NCBI RefSeq assembly: GCF_027924525.1
Contig: NZ_AP027040.1
Span: 868,001-932,000, forward strand
Source of the DNA: Aurantimicrobium sp. INA4
Lineage (GTDB): Bacteria; Actinomycetota; Actinomycetes; Actinomycetales; Microbacteriaceae
Direction of reading: 5' to 3'
Length of the DNA stretch: 64,000 nucleotides
The position numbers were made by a program, and so were the translations under genes. Below are positions 18,818-28,275 of the stretch, piece after piece. Below the pieces are notes generated by a model. It was not told the DNA's origin. It worked only from the letters and a program-made list of their open reading frames with translations, and searched no databases. How positions within the stretch are numbered: the stretch's first letter is position 1; each line of letters starts with the position of its first letter.

Positions 18818-21274
18818 ATGGCACCCCACTCCCAACAGCACGATTCTGTTGAGCGCATTGAAGACATTGATGTCTCAACGGAGATGCGGGATTCCTTCCT
18901 TGAATATGCCTATTCCGTTATCTATTCGCGAGCATTGCCCGATGCTCGGGACGGGCTGAAACCAGTACAACGTCGAATCCTATTCATGATGAATGAGATG
19001 GGACTCCGACCTGACAAAGGTCACGTGAAATCAGCGCGTGTAGTTGGTGAAGTTATGGGGAAGCTTCACCCGCATGGTGACGCATCCATTTACGATGCCC
19101 TCGTGCGCTTGGCACAAGACTTTTCTTTACGTCTCCCGCTGATTGATGGTCATGGAAACTTTGGGTCTCTCGACGACGGTCCAGCAGCGGCGCGTTATAC
19201 AGAGGCTCGACTGGCTCCCTCTGCTTTAGCAATGACCGCCAATATGGATGAAAACGTAGTGGATTTTGTCCCCAACTATGACAATCAATTTCAACAACCT
19301 GATGTCCTCCCCGCCGCGTATCCGAATCTTCTCGTTAACGGCGCCAGTGGTATTGCAGTGGGTATGGCCACCAATATGGCGCCCCATAACCTCATCGAGG
19401 TTATTGAAGCGTCAATTCACCTTCTGAGGAACCCCCAGGCAACTTTGGATGAATTGATGGCATTTGTTCCAGGGCCAGATCTTCCCTCCGGCGGAATCAT
19501 CATGGGCCTGGACGGCATTCGTGAGGCTTACGAAACTGGTCGAGGAAGTTTCAAGACCCGCGCCAAAGTAACCATTGGGAGTGTTTCCGCACGAAAAATG
19601 GGTATCACCGTGACCGAATTGCCCTATTTGGTTGGGCCAGAAAAAGTCATCGACAAAATCAAAGATGGTGTGACGAGTAAGAAACTCAATGGAATTTCAA
19701 ACGTCATTGACCTCACTGATCGTCACCACGGACTCAAACTTGTCATTGAAATAAAGACTGGCTTTGACCCCGAGGCTGTTCTGGAGCAGCTCTATCGCTA
19801 CACCCCGCTTGAAGATTCGTTCAGCATCAACAACGTTGCCCTCGTGGACGGTGGACCCCAAACTTTGGGACTGCGGGAGATGCTGTCGGTCTATGTTTCC
19901 CATAGGAAATCCGTTGTCGAACGTCGTTCACAATTCCGTCTCGCCAAGCGTCAAGACAGGCTTCATCTTGTTGATGGTTTGCTCATTGCGATTATGGATA
20001 TCGATGAGGTAATTCAACTTATTCGTCAAAGCGATGACACCGATCAGGCACGTCAGCGCCTCATTGAGGTATTCGAGCTGTCCGTGGCTCAAGCTGATTA
20101 CATTCTTGAACTACGTCTGCGCCGTCTGACCAAATTCTCGCGCGTGGAGTTAGAAGCTGAAGCAGATGCGCTTCGTAAAGAGATTGCTGCCCTCGAAGAA
20201 ATTCTTTCTTCTGAAAAACGACTAATTGACGTTGTTGTGACTGAGCTGTCAGAAACAGCCAAGACTTTGGGCACACCGCGTAGGACGGTGTTATCAACAT
20301 CCACAATTGCACCTGCAACTACGAGTGCGCGTGCAGCTTCACGTGAGCCCGAGGCACTCCAGTTGGAAGACACCCCTTGTCGAGTATTACTTTCCAGCAC
20401 AGGCAAGCTCGTTCGTGTAGACCTTTCAGATGCAGATGAGCGCATTACTCAAGGAACACATCGCACAGCTAACGATGGAATCCGATCTGATGTGATTTCT
20501 TCTCGTCGAGGAATAATTGGTGCGGTTACAAACACTGGTCGACTTCTCCAGTTCTCCCCTGTCTCTCTCCCTGGGGTTCCAGCATCCAGCGTTTCATTAG
20601 CTGCCGCTGTCAACAGCTCCGATTACATCGAGCTTGAATCCCAAGAACATATCGTCGGGTTAGTCCCCCTGGGGACAACAGACGTCTTCGCCCTCGGCAC
20701 GAGCGAGGGTGTAGTCAAGCGCATTCAAGGTGAAGCATTCCCTGCAAAGTCGGGAAACTCCATCATTGCTTTGAAAGACTCTGATCAAGTTGTGGGAATT
20801 TGCACAGCCTCAGATTCTTCGGAACTAGTTTTTGTCACCTCTGACGCTCAACTCTTACGCTTTAGCGCTGAGAACGTTCGCCCGCAGGGAGCCACTGCAG
20901 GCGGTATGGCAGGTATTCGAGTATCTGACAATGCCCGAGTGATTTACTTCACAACAGTAGAAGCAGAGGATGCACGTGTGGTTACTGTCTCAACATCCTC
21001 CAACACTCTGTTAGGAACTGATGCAGGGCGAGCTAAAACCTCACTGTTGGCAGATTTTCCTGCAAAAGGTCGTGGCACCGGTGGTGTCCGGGCTCAAACA
21101 TTCCTCAAGGGTGAAGATGCTCTTGCAATTGCGTGGGTTGGTATAGGAACTCCGCGAGCAAACTCTCTGGATGGAATGCCTCGTGAGTTGCCTGGAGATA
21201 TTTCTAAGCGTGATGCTTCGGGTGCTCTGCTCGAAGCAGATATTGCATTTATTGGGTCAGCAGTCAGCGACTAA
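18818..21274 (+). CDS. parC: Type IIA DNA topoisomerase subunit A (ParC-like)
   Basis: 818 residues. The breakage-reunion core has the catalytic tyrosine in AARYTEARLA and the quinolone-pocket segment HPHGDASIYDALVRLAQ. The C-terminal domain shows degenerate beta-pinwheel repeats and lacks a recognisable GyrA box (QRRGGKG), which argues for topoisomerase IV rather than gyrase. The partner subunit (parE) lies convergent and immediately adjacent. The expected gyrA-gyrB pair near oriC is not in this window, so this is probably a second type IIA enzyme, as in many Microbacteriaceae. Start ATG 18818 with GGAAG eight bases upstream; a TTG at 18812 is too close to that signal. Confidence 0.85.
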   Translation: MAPHSQQHDSVERIEDIDVSTEMRDSFLEYAYSVIYSRALPDARDGLKPVQRRILFMMNEMGLRPDKGHVKSARVVGEVMGKLHPHGDASIYDALVRLAQDFSLRLPLIDGHGNFGSLDDGPAAARYTEARLAPSALAMTANMDENVVDFVPNYDNQFQQPDVLPAAYPNLLVNGASGIAVGMATNMAPHNLIEVIEASIHLLRNPQATLDELMAFVPGPDLPSGGIIMGLDGIREAYETGRGSFKTRAKVTIGSVSARKMGITVTELPYLVGPEKVIDKIKDGVTSKKLNGISNVIDLTDRHHGLKLVIEIKTGFDPEAVLEQLYRYTPLEDSFSINNVALVDGGPQTLGLREMLSVYVSHRKSVVERRSQFRLAKRQDRLHLVDGLLIAIMDIDEVIQLIRQSDDTDQARQRLIEVFELSVAQADYILELRLRRLTKFSRVELEAEADALRKEIAALEEILSSEKRLIDVVVTELSETAKTLGTPRRTVLSTSTIAPATTSARAASREPEALQLEDTPCRVLLSSTGKLVRVDLSDADERITQGTHRTANDGIRSDVISSRRGIIGAVTNTGRLLQFSPVSLPGVPASSVSLAAAVNSSDYIELESQEHIVGLVPLGTTDVFALGTSEGVVKRIQGEAFPAKSGNSIIALKDSDQVVGICTASDSSELVFVTSDAQLLRFSAENVRPQGATAGGMAGIRVSDNARVIYFTTVEAEDARVVTVSTSSNTLLGTDAGRAKTSLLADFPAKGRGTGGVRAQTFLKGEDALAIAWVGIGTPRANSLDGMPRELPGDISKRDASGALLEADIAFIGSAVSD

Positions 21275-23356
21275 CTAGACGTCTATTCGGTCACGAGAAA
21301 GGCCGGAAGATCCTTCGATAATGAAATCTCGTCGTGGGCCAACATCGTTTCCCATCAACAGTTCAAATACCGTATCTGCCATTGCCGCATCCTCAACACC
21401 CACTCTACGTAGTGTTCTGGCAGAACGATCCATGGTTGTTGTAGCAAGTTGATCTGCGTCCATTTCACCCAAGCCTTTATAGCGCTGGATGGGTTCCTGA
21501 TAACGTTTCCCGGCCTTTGCCAGACCGGCCAAAACTGATTGCAACTCTGTTTCCGAGTATGTGTATATCGTCTCATTCGGCTTCGTTCCCGGGTTGATCA
21601 CGACAACTCTGTGAAGTGGAGGAACAGCAGCGAAAACGCGACCGGCTTCGATCAGAGGCCTCATGTAACGGAAAAACAGGGTTAGTAGAAGAGTTCGAAT
21701 ATGAGCACCATCCACGTCAGCGTCAGACATCAAAATGATCTTGCCATAGCGTGCCGAATCTAAATCAAAGCTGCGGCCAGAACCGGCGCCAATAACCTGA
21801 ATGATGGAGGCGCATTCAGTGTTGTTGAGCATGTCTGATACAGAAGCCTTTTGAACGTTCAGGATCTTTCCACGAATGGGCAATAAAGCTTGATACTCAC
21901 TATTGCGTGCAAGTTTTGCAGTCCCCAAAGCAGAGTCACCCTCAACAATGAACAGCTCTGATTGCTCAACATCATTACTGCGGCAATCAACCAGCTTTGC
22001 AGGAAGGCTCGATGTTTCCAGCGCATTCTTACGTCGCTGAGTTTCCTTGTGAGTGCGAGCCGAAATGCGACTCTTCATCTCAGAAACAATCTTTTCTAAT
22101 AAGAGCGCGGATTGAGTCTTGTCGTCACGTTTGGACGACGTAAGGCGTGCAGCAAGCTGTTTGTTTACAACAGAGGAAACAATGGCTTTGACGGCTGGTG
22201 TCCCCAAAACTTCCTTCGTTTGACCTTCAAACTGTGGTTCGGGAAGGCGAACGGTGACTACTGCTGTCAATCCAGCAAGGACATCATCTTTTTCAACCTT
22301 GTCATTACCTGCTTTGAGCTTGCGAGCGTTTGCTTCTACTTGGGAACGGATCACCTTCAGAAGTGCTTGCTCAAAACCTTGCTGATGAGTTCCGCCCTTA
22401 GGAGTGGAAATAATGTTTACAAAAGTCTGAAGTTCGGTTTCGTAACCTGTGCCCCAGCGAAGAGCAATATCAACACCACAGGTGCGCTCGACCTCTGAAA
22501 GAGCCATGTTTCCATCTGGTCCCAGTACCGGGACGGTTTCAGTGAACTGTCCTTCTCCAGTCAACCTCCAGATGTCGGTGACTGCACTATCTGGGGCGAG
22601 GTATTCAACAAATTCGCTGATACCACCGTTGTAAGAAAAACGAGACTCGAGTACTTCAGGGCCACGCTCATCAACGATGTGCATCTCGAGACCCGGCACC
22701 AAGAAGGCTGTTTGTCGAGCGCGGGCTTCCAAGTCTTCAGTTTGGAACGTGGCACCTGGAGTAAAGATTTGGCGATCAGCCCAGTATCGAACACGGGTAC
22801 CTGTCACGCCCTTAGCCACCTTGCCCTTGACGGTGAGAGAACTACCCTCCTCAAAAGGTGTGAAGGGATTTGAGGGTGAGATTCCTGTGCTGTCATCAAA
22901 GATGCCCGGTTCTCCTCGGCGGAAAGACATGCTCCATGTCTTGCCATCGCGGTCAACTTCGACGTCCAATCGTTCGGAGAGTGCGTTGACAACTGAGGCT
23001 CCAACACCATGTAGACCACCAGATGCTGCATAGGACCCCGAACCAAATTTTCCACCTGCGTGGAGTTTGGTAAAGACAACTTCAACACCGGTGAGGCCTG
23101 TTTTCGGCTCAACATCGACAGGAATTCCACGCGCCTTGTCGCGAACCTCAACACTGGAATCAGGGTGAAGTTGAATTTCGATGGACTTACCAAAGCCGCC
23201 TAAAGCCTCGTCAACTGAGTTGTCGATAATTTCCCATAAACAGTGCATTAACCCACGAGAGTCGGTTGTACCGATGTACATTCCGGGACGCTTACGAACC
23301 GCTTCCAATCCTTCAAGCACGGATAAATGGCGAGCAGAATACTCAGATGAACTCAC
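21275..23356 (-). CDS. parE: Type IIA DNA topoisomerase subunit B (ParE-like)
   Basis: 693 residues from the GTG at 23356, with GAGGAG just upstream. The N-terminal GHKL ATPase domain has EIIDNSVDEALGG and GGLHGVGASVVNALS. The TOPRIM domain has IVEGDSALG, PIRGKILNVQKA and DADVDGAHIRTLLL. The C-terminal YKGLGEMDADQL is the usual GyrB/ParE tail. It supplies ATP-driven gating for the ParC-like subunit encoded tail-to-tail; the two stop codons are directly adjacent with no terminator. Length matches ParE or a short actinobacterial GyrB; the ParE reading follows from the ParC-like partner. Confidence 0.87.
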   Translation of the reverse strand: MSSSEYSARHLSVLEGLEAVRKRPGMYIGTTDSRGLMHCLWEIIDNSVDEALGGFGKSIEIQLHPDSSVEVRDKARGIPVDVEPKTGLTGVEVVFTKLHAGGKFGSGSYAASGGLHGVGASVVNALSERLDVEVDRDGKTWSMSFRRGEPGIFDDSTGISPSNPFTPFEEGSSLTVKGKVAKGVTGTRVRYWADRQIFTPGATFQTEDLEARARQTAFLVPGLEMHIVDERGPEVLESRFSYNGGISEFVEYLAPDSAVTDIWRLTGEGQFTETVPVLGPDGNMALSEVERTCGVDIALRWGTGYETELQTFVNIISTPKGGTHQQGFEQALLKVIRSQVEANARKLKAGNDKVEKDDVLAGLTAVVTVRLPEPQFEGQTKEVLGTPAVKAIVSSVVNKQLAARLTSSKRDDKTQSALLLEKIVSEMKSRISARTHKETQRRKNALETSSLPAKLVDCRSNDVEQSELFIVEGDSALGTAKLARNSEYQALLPIRGKILNVQKASVSDMLNNTECASIIQVIGAGSGRSFDLDSARYGKIILMSDADVDGAHIRTLLLTLFFRYMRPLIEAGRVFAAVPPLHRVVVINPGTKPNETIYTYSETELQSVLAGLAKAGKRYQEPIQRYKGLGEMDADQLATTTMDRSARTLRRVGVEDAAMADTVFELLMGNDVGPRRDFIIEGSSGLSRDRIDV

Positions 23357-23530
23357 GCGACTCCTCAATAACAATGTGACGCATTTGAACAGTAGTTTGC
23401 AGTCTGCCAATTTTCTTGATGCCACGACGAGCATTGCTATACGCGGTCAGCGAAATGCCCTCTAATCCCAGCGATTTTTCCAGAACTTCATGGTTATATG
23501 TGCTTAGTACTTCAATAAGGAGGAGCCACC

Positions 23531-23761
23531 ATGACCACAGCAACGACTGAACCCAGTGAAGTTGCTTCCGAGCTAACCAGTCTTGACCGCTGTGACAGCT
23601 GTGGCGCACAGGCATATGTTCGCGCAACCATGCCCGCTGGTGGAGTTCTCTTGTTTTGCGCACATCATGCAACCAAGCACCGTGAGAAGCTCACCGGTTT
23701 GGGAGCGCAATGGCACGATGAAACTGCCAAACTACACGCGTCCAATGACCGCTCAATCTAA
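23531..23761 (+). CDS. DUF7455 family small protein
   Basis: 76 residues. The central LDRCDSCGAQAYVRATMPAGGVLLFCAHHATKH gives a CxxC and a C-x2-H pattern, a likely small zinc-binding fold. This short protein is conserved in actinobacteria beside the parE and principal sigma factor genes, as here. A strong AAGGAGGAG precedes the ATG, suggesting high expression. It is convergent with the sigma factor gene and shares the terminator at 23776-23804. The 174 bp between it and parE contain the divergent promoters but no box I can define confidently. Confidence 0.85.
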   Translation: MTTATTEPSEVASELTSLDRCDSCGAQAYVRATMPAGGVLLFCAHHATKHREKLTGLGAQWHDETAKLHASNDRSI

Positions 23762-23775
23762 GACAAATTAACAGC

Positions 23776-23804
23776 AAAATGGCCCGGATTTTCCGGGCCA
23801 TTTT
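23776..23804. terminator. Bidirectional rho-independent terminator (DUF7455 / sigma factor)
   Basis: AAAATGGCCCGGA and TCCGGGCCATTTT form a perfect 13-bp stem with a three-base loop; it ends in T-runs on either strand and so can stop both convergent genes. Confidence 0.9.
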
Positions 23805-23815
23805 TGTCAAGCGAT

Positions 23816-25618
23816 TTACTCGAGGTAGTCGCGAAGGGACTGCGAACGAGAAGGGTGGCGAAGTTTTGCCATCGTCTTTGATTCGATCTGGCGGATACGC
23901 TCACGAGTAACCCCAAAAGTGTCACCGATTTGATCGAGGGTTTTTGGAATACCATCACCGAGACCAAAGCGCATACGAATAACGCCTGCTTCACGCTCAG
24001 AGAGCGAATCAAGTAGAGATTCAAGCTGCTTTTGGAGCATGGTAAATCCAACAGCATCCGCCGGAACAACAGCTTCGGTGTCTTCAATTAGGTCACCGAA
24101 CTCACTGTCTCCATCTTCACCCAGTGGTGTGTGAAGCGAGATGGGCTCACGGCCGTACTTCTGAACTTCGACAACCTTCTCAGGGGTCATATCTAATTCG
24201 CGCGAGAGTTCTTCAGGAGTTGGTTCGCGACCAAGATCTTGAAGCATCTGACGCTGAACACGAGCAAGCTTGTTGATGACTTCAACCATGTGGACAGGGA
24301 TACGAATGGTTCGTGCCTGGTCCGCCATAGCGCGAGTAATTGCTTGACGAATCCACCACGTTGCATACGTGGAGAACTTGAAACCCTTGGTGTAGTCGAA
24401 CTTTTCAACTGCACGAATCAGGCCCAGGTTTCCCTCTTGAATGAGGTCTAGGAATTGCATTCCGCGACCGGTGTAACGCTTTGCAAGGGAAACAACAAGA
24501 CGGAGGTTCGCACCCAACAAGTGACTCTTTGCGCGCTGTCCGTCGCGTGCAACCCAGCGAAGTTCACGTTCCAGCTGCTTAGGCAAGTTCTTCTTCGTTG
24601 CGAGGCGGTCTTCAGCAAATAAGCCAGCTTCAATGCGCAAAGCAAGTTCTACCTCTTCGACGGCGTTAAGAAGAGGAACTTTACCGATTTGCTTGAGGTA
24701 GTCCTTGACTGGGTCAGCCGTAGCACCGGTGATGGCTGTTGAAATTACTGGAATGTCATCGTCATCGTCTGCCATGGACAAAACGATCGCACCAGTTGGC
24801 AGAGGTTCTTTGATTACTGCAGGACGGTTAGGCTTTTCTTCGTCGTCTTCGAGTGCGTCATCTTCCACGACTTCAACAACCACTGCTTCGATAACCACGT
24901 CGTCGTCAAGATCTTCAACGTCGACTTCGTCTTCAGCATCCTCGTCAGCAGCTTTAACTTTACCGCGGCCCTTCTTGGGTGCGATTACAGCTGGAGCTGC
25001 TTCCTCGGAAAGAAGAGCGTTTGCCATTTTCTCAAGCTCAGCTTTGGTCGGCTTCTTTGCTTTTGCGGCAGTCTTGGAATCTTCTACCGACTGAGCCTTT
25101 GCAGACTTGGTTGCGATTTTCGGGGCAGAATCCTGAGGTGCTGATTTCGCTACCGGGGGTTTGGCTACCGTTTTCTTTGCAGGAGTTTTGGCTACTGCAG
25201 TAGCGGTCTTTGCGGTTGACTTTGAAGCAGCTTTGGGTTCTGCCTTGGCAACGGGCTTTGCAGCAGCCTTAGCGGCTGGTGCTTTAGCAGGAGTTTTAGC
25301 TGAAGTTGCTTTGGGGGCATCTTTCGCGGGTGCTTTAGCAGGAGCTTTAGCAGGCGCTTTAGCAGCGGTTTCCTTTGCGGTAGCTTTCACTGGTGCTTTA
25401 GGAGTGGAAGCTTTAGCAGCGGGTGCTTTCGCAGTGGGTGCTTTTACAGATGCCTTAGCAGGAGTCTTGGTCGGTGTTGCAGGAGCTGTTTTCTTTGCGG
25501 CAGGAGCCTTCACTGATGCAGTACTTTCTGGGGCAGGCTCGACAACAGCGTTCTTGGACTTTCCAAATAACGACGCAATCAGCGACTTTGGTTTGGGGTT
25601 TGTCTTATCTGTTGCCAT
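23816..25618 (-). CDS. sigA: Principal RNA polymerase sigma factor (SigA/HrdB type)
   Basis: 600 residues from ATG 25618, with AGGAGAG upstream. The N-terminal part (about 30-210) is rich in Ala, Lys and Pro with many KAPAAKA-like units, followed by an acidic stretch near 220-270, a layout usual for actinobacterial HrdB/SigA. Region 1.2 begins at [11 protein letters not shown], region 2 contains [34 protein letters not shown] and [16 protein letters not shown], and region 4 has [20 protein letters not shown]. It directs transcription of housekeeping genes. It stands near ppgK in mycobacteria; here that gene is elsewhere (44.5 kb). Confidence 0.95.
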   Translation of the reverse strand: MATDKTNPKPKSLIASLFGKSKNAVVEPAPESTASVKAPAAKKTAPATPTKTPAKASVKAPTAKAPAAKASTPKAPVKATAKETAAKAPAKAPAKAPAKDAPKATSAKTPAKAPAAKAAAKPVAKAEPKAASKSTAKTATAVAKTPAKKTVAKPPVAKSAPQDSAPKIATKSAKAQSVEDSKTAAKAKKPTKAELEKMANALLSEEAAPAVIAPKKGRGKVKAADEDAEDEVDVEDLDDDVVIEAVVVEVVEDDALEDDEEKPNRPAVIKEPLPTGAIVLSMADDDDDIPVISTAITGATADPVKDYLKQIGKVPLLNAVEEVELALRIEAGLFAEDRLATKKNLPKQLERELRWVARDGQRAKSHLLGANLRLVVSLAKRYTGRGMQFLDLIQEGNLGLIRAVEKFDYTKGFKFSTYATWWIRQAITRAMADQARTIRIPVHMVEVINKLARVQRQMLQDLGREPTPEELSRELDMTPEKVVEVQKYGREPISLHTPLGEDGDSEFGDLIEDTEAVVPADAVGFTMLQKQLESLLDSLSEREAGVIRMRFGLGDGIPKTLDQIGDTFGVTRERIRQIESKTMAKLRHPSRSQSLRDYLE

Positions 25619-25699
25619 GAGCAGTGCTCTCCTGTTCGGGGGCATAACTTGGACCCTTGTCAAGTCCCTCGGAGAGGGGATGACTGGGTCCTGTATTTA

Positions 25700-26626
25700 T
25701 TATCGCATGTCTCCAGGCTCTTCCGAACCACGTCGATAAGCCAAGAATTCCTCAAGTTCTGCAGCAATCTCATCCGCAGTCGGTAATTCACCCTCAACGT
25801 CTGTCAGTGGAGAGCGAACACCATTTTCTTTCATGTAGGAGTCGTACCGTTGTTCCAGAGTGTGAACTAGTTTGCTCAGTTCTTCATTGGTCTCAACTTG
25901 TTCATCAATCTTTGAGATGAATTCGCGGCCTTCTTCTCGCAATTGGTCTGTGGGAAAAATGAGTCCCGTTGACGAACTCACGCTCTCTAGTGCGGTCAAA
26001 GCGGCAGAAGGAAACTCTGTGTCGGCGAGGTAATGAGGAATAAGTAACACAAAGCCGACAACCTCTTGGTCAGACTCTTGGAGTCTGTATTCGACTAAAT
26101 GCATTGCATTTGCTGGAACTTGGGTGTGTGGCTTCCAAACTGAATATTGATCAATCAGGTCTCCGCGGTTACCACTCACAGTTGTTCCAATTGGTCGGGT
26201 GTGAGGAACAGGCATAGGAATCGCGTGCACCCATGTGGTGTGGGAGATGTTAAATCGTTCGACAAAAGCCAAAACCTGGCGGCTAAACGCTTCCCATTTA
26301 AAGTCCGGTTCATAACCAGCAAGCAAGATAAATGGACGATTGATTTCATCATTTACTAGATAGAAGGCAAGTCGTGGCGGTTCGAAGCCAGTGAGATGGT
26401 CTTGGTCAAAGTAAATTGTGGGGCGCCTGGCGCGATAATCCAACAGTTCATCTGCATCAAACTCTGCAATAAGTTGAGAATCCATTGTGTCGACTATGTA
26501 ATCGGTGAATGCAGTGACGGCAGACCCAGAATCAGCAAAACCAGTTAGACCCGCTACCAGAGGAAGACCGTGCGGAATGAGCGCTTCATCCATTTTGAAG
26601 TGAAGAAGTTGAGAATGCTCAGGCAT
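25700..26626 (-). CDS. PAC2 family protein
   Basis: 308 residues with the PAC2 (proteasome assembly chaperone 2-like) domain over most of the length: GLTGFADSGSAVTAFTDYIVD near the N-terminus, LAFYLVNDEINRPFILLAGYEPDFKWEAF and THTTWVHAIPMPVPHTRP-like central segments. Actinobacterial PAC2 proteins have been linked by position to the proteasome-related ligase group, but their role is not established and no proteasome gene is in the window. A TAGAAT box lies six bases before the ATG. It is 81 bp upstream of the sigma factor gene on the same strand and divergent from pepA. Confidence 0.87.
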   Translation of the reverse strand: MPEHSQLLHFKMDEALIPHGLPLVAGLTGFADSGSAVTAFTDYIVDTMDSQLIAEFDADELLDYRARRPTIYFDQDHLTGFEPPRLAFYLVNDEINRPFILLAGYEPDFKWEAFSRQVLAFVERFNISHTTWVHAIPMPVPHTRPIGTTVSGNRGDLIDQYSVWKPHTQVPANAMHLVEYRLQESDQEVVGFVLLIPHYLADTEFPSAALTALESVSSSTGLIFPTDQLREEGREFISKIDEQVETNEELSKLVHTLEQRYDSYMKENGVRSPLTDVEGELPTADEIAAELEEFLAYRRGSEEPGDMR

Positions 26627-26632
26627 GTTTCC

Positions 26633-26638
26633 ATTCTA
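26633..26638 (-). promoter_or_regulatory. Leaderless -10 box TAGAAT of the PAC2 gene
   Basis: TAGAAT on the minus strand, 6 nt before the ATG at 26626; the spacer GGAAAC could alternatively act as a weak Shine-Dalgarno. Confidence 0.5.
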
Positions 26639-26698
26639 CGTTTGCACCAAGTCTTCCCAGTTCACGCGTGGGACAAACACTTCGGCTCAACAACTCCA

Positions 26699-26704
26699 TA
26701 GTCT
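26699..26704 (+). promoter_or_regulatory. Leaderless -10 box TAGTCT of pepA
   Basis: TAGTCT, 6 nt before the GTG at 26711, with no Shine-Dalgarno. It lies in the 84-bp gap shared with the divergent PAC2 gene. Confidence 0.55.
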
Positions 26705-26710
26705 GATTTT

Positions 26711-28186
26711 GTGAATATCCCTTCTTGCGCGCTCGTAAACAAACCTTCTTCAGGATCAATAGTTGTCGTGGGAGCATCAGTTTCCAAGAAAAAAATCACA
26801 CTCTCAGGTTCGTATTCATCAAGTTCGCTTGCTTCCTTGAGTGCACCGCTAGGAATTAATGGCGAAGCCGATACATTTACGCGTGTCGTTGACCCCACCA
26901 ATCCCAAGCGCGTTCTTGCCATTGTGGGCTTAGGCCCCACTCCCCTGACACAACAGGCATTGCGCAACGCAGCTGCCGTTGCTTCACGGCGCTTGACCGA
27001 TAGCTCCAACATCACTTTTGACTTTGGAGCAGAATCAGAGGAGGACATTGAGGCAATAGCCGAAGGAGCTCTGTTAGGTTCCTACAGCTTCCAGAAATAC
27101 AAGAGTTCCTCTTCAAGCTCTTACAAGCTGGAAGGTATAGAGATCATTGCGCCCAAGAAATTAGCTCCAGCGCTCTCGCGAAGTGAAATAACTGCTTCTT
27201 CGGTCGCTTTAGTCAAAGATCTTGTGAACACCCCCGCGAATGATCTCTATCCCGCTAGCTTCACTACAGCTGCCCAAGAGGCAATCAAGGGTTTACCAAT
27301 TAAGGCCACAGTCTGGGATGAAAAGGCCCTCGCAAAAGATGGATTTGGGGGAATTCTTGGAGTTGGTCAGGGTTCATCACGTCCACCTCGATTGATGAAA
27401 CTGGAGTACTCACCTCGCCAAGCACGGCACAAAATAGCTCTGGTCGGTAAGGGTATAACTTTCGACACTGGTGGACTATCACTCAAATCCGGTGCCGGCA
27501 TGATTGGCATGAAATATGACATGACAGGTGCCGCATCTGTTCTTGCAGTCATACGTGCTGCAGCTCAGCTCAAACTCAAAGTAAAAATCACTGCGTGGTT
27601 GTGTCTTGCAGAAAACATGCCTTCAGGGACTGCTACCCGCCCGAATGATGTCCTGACAATTCGTGGCGGAAAAACTGTTGAGGTACTTAACACTGATGCT
27701 GAGGGAAGGCTTGTTCTAGCTGACGGTCTTGCTGCGGCCAGTGAAGAAAAGCCCGACCTCATCGTTGACGTGGCCACCCTGACCGGAGCTGCAACAACAG
27801 CCCTGGGGACAAGGTATACAGGCGCAATGGGAGATGAAAAATCAATTTCCCACCTCGTGGAACTCGGCAAGGCAGTAGGTGAAACCTTCTGGCACATGCC
27901 ATTACCTCAAGAAATCCGCGGATACCTCAATTCAGACATTGCAGACCTTGCAAACATCAAACAGGGAAACACCGCTGCAGGAATGCTCGTGGGTGCAACA
28001 TTCCTCCAGCAATTTATTGGTAAAACTTCCGACAAAGATGATGCTCCACTCATCCCTTGGATTCACCTCGATATCGCAAACACAGCTAACAACGCCGGAG
28101 CCCCATTTGGTGTTGTTGCATCAGGTCCCACCGGTGTTGCCGTGCGCACGCTCATCAAGCTCTCTGAGAGTTTTGCTTCGGCGTAG
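26711..28186 (+). CDS. pepA: Leucyl aminopeptidase (M17 family)
   Basis: 491 residues, GTG start. The N-terminal macro-like domain is followed by the catalytic M17 domain: VGKGITFDTGGLSLKSGAGM (metal ligands and active-site Lys) and the family signature NTDAEGRLVLADGL. It removes N-terminal residues from peptides in the cytoplasm using two divalent metals. The neighbourhood pepA - E3 - E2 - lipB - lipA resembles the gene order I recall around pepB-dlaT-lipB-lipA in mycobacteria. Probably leaderless (see TAGTCT at 26699). Confidence 0.93.
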   Translation: MNIPSCALVNKPSSGSIVVVGASVSKKKITLSGSYSSSSLASLSAPLGINGEADTFTRVVDPTNPKRVLAIVGLGPTPLTQQALRNAAAVASRRLTDSSNITFDFGAESEEDIEAIAEGALLGSYSFQKYKSSSSSSYKLEGIEIIAPKKLAPALSRSEITASSVALVKDLVNTPANDLYPASFTTAAQEAIKGLPIKATVWDEKALAKDGFGGILGVGQGSSRPPRLMKLEYSPRQARHKIALVGKGITFDTGGLSLKSGAGMIGMKYDMTGAASVLAVIRAAAQLKLKVKITAWLCLAENMPSGTATRPNDVLTIRGGKTVEVLNTDAEGRLVLADGLAAASEEKPDLIVDVATLTGAATTALGTRYTGAMGDEKSISHLVELGKAVGETFWHMPLPQEIRGYLNSDIADLANIKQGNTAAGMLVGATFLQQFIGKTSDKDDAPLIPWIHLDIANTANNAGAPFGVVASGPTGVAVRTLIKLSESFASA

Positions 28187-28275
28187 TAGTCTCTATGAGG
28201 TTAACTTCCTCGAAGTTCCACAGTTTTATCGTTCCTCATCGAACACAAAAATCACCTCTCTAAAGGAAAAGAATC

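Noticed and set aside
25161..25739. Ala-rich plus-strand frame opposite the sigma factor N-terminus
   Set aside because: Produced by the KAPAAKA-coding repeats of the sigma gene read backwards.
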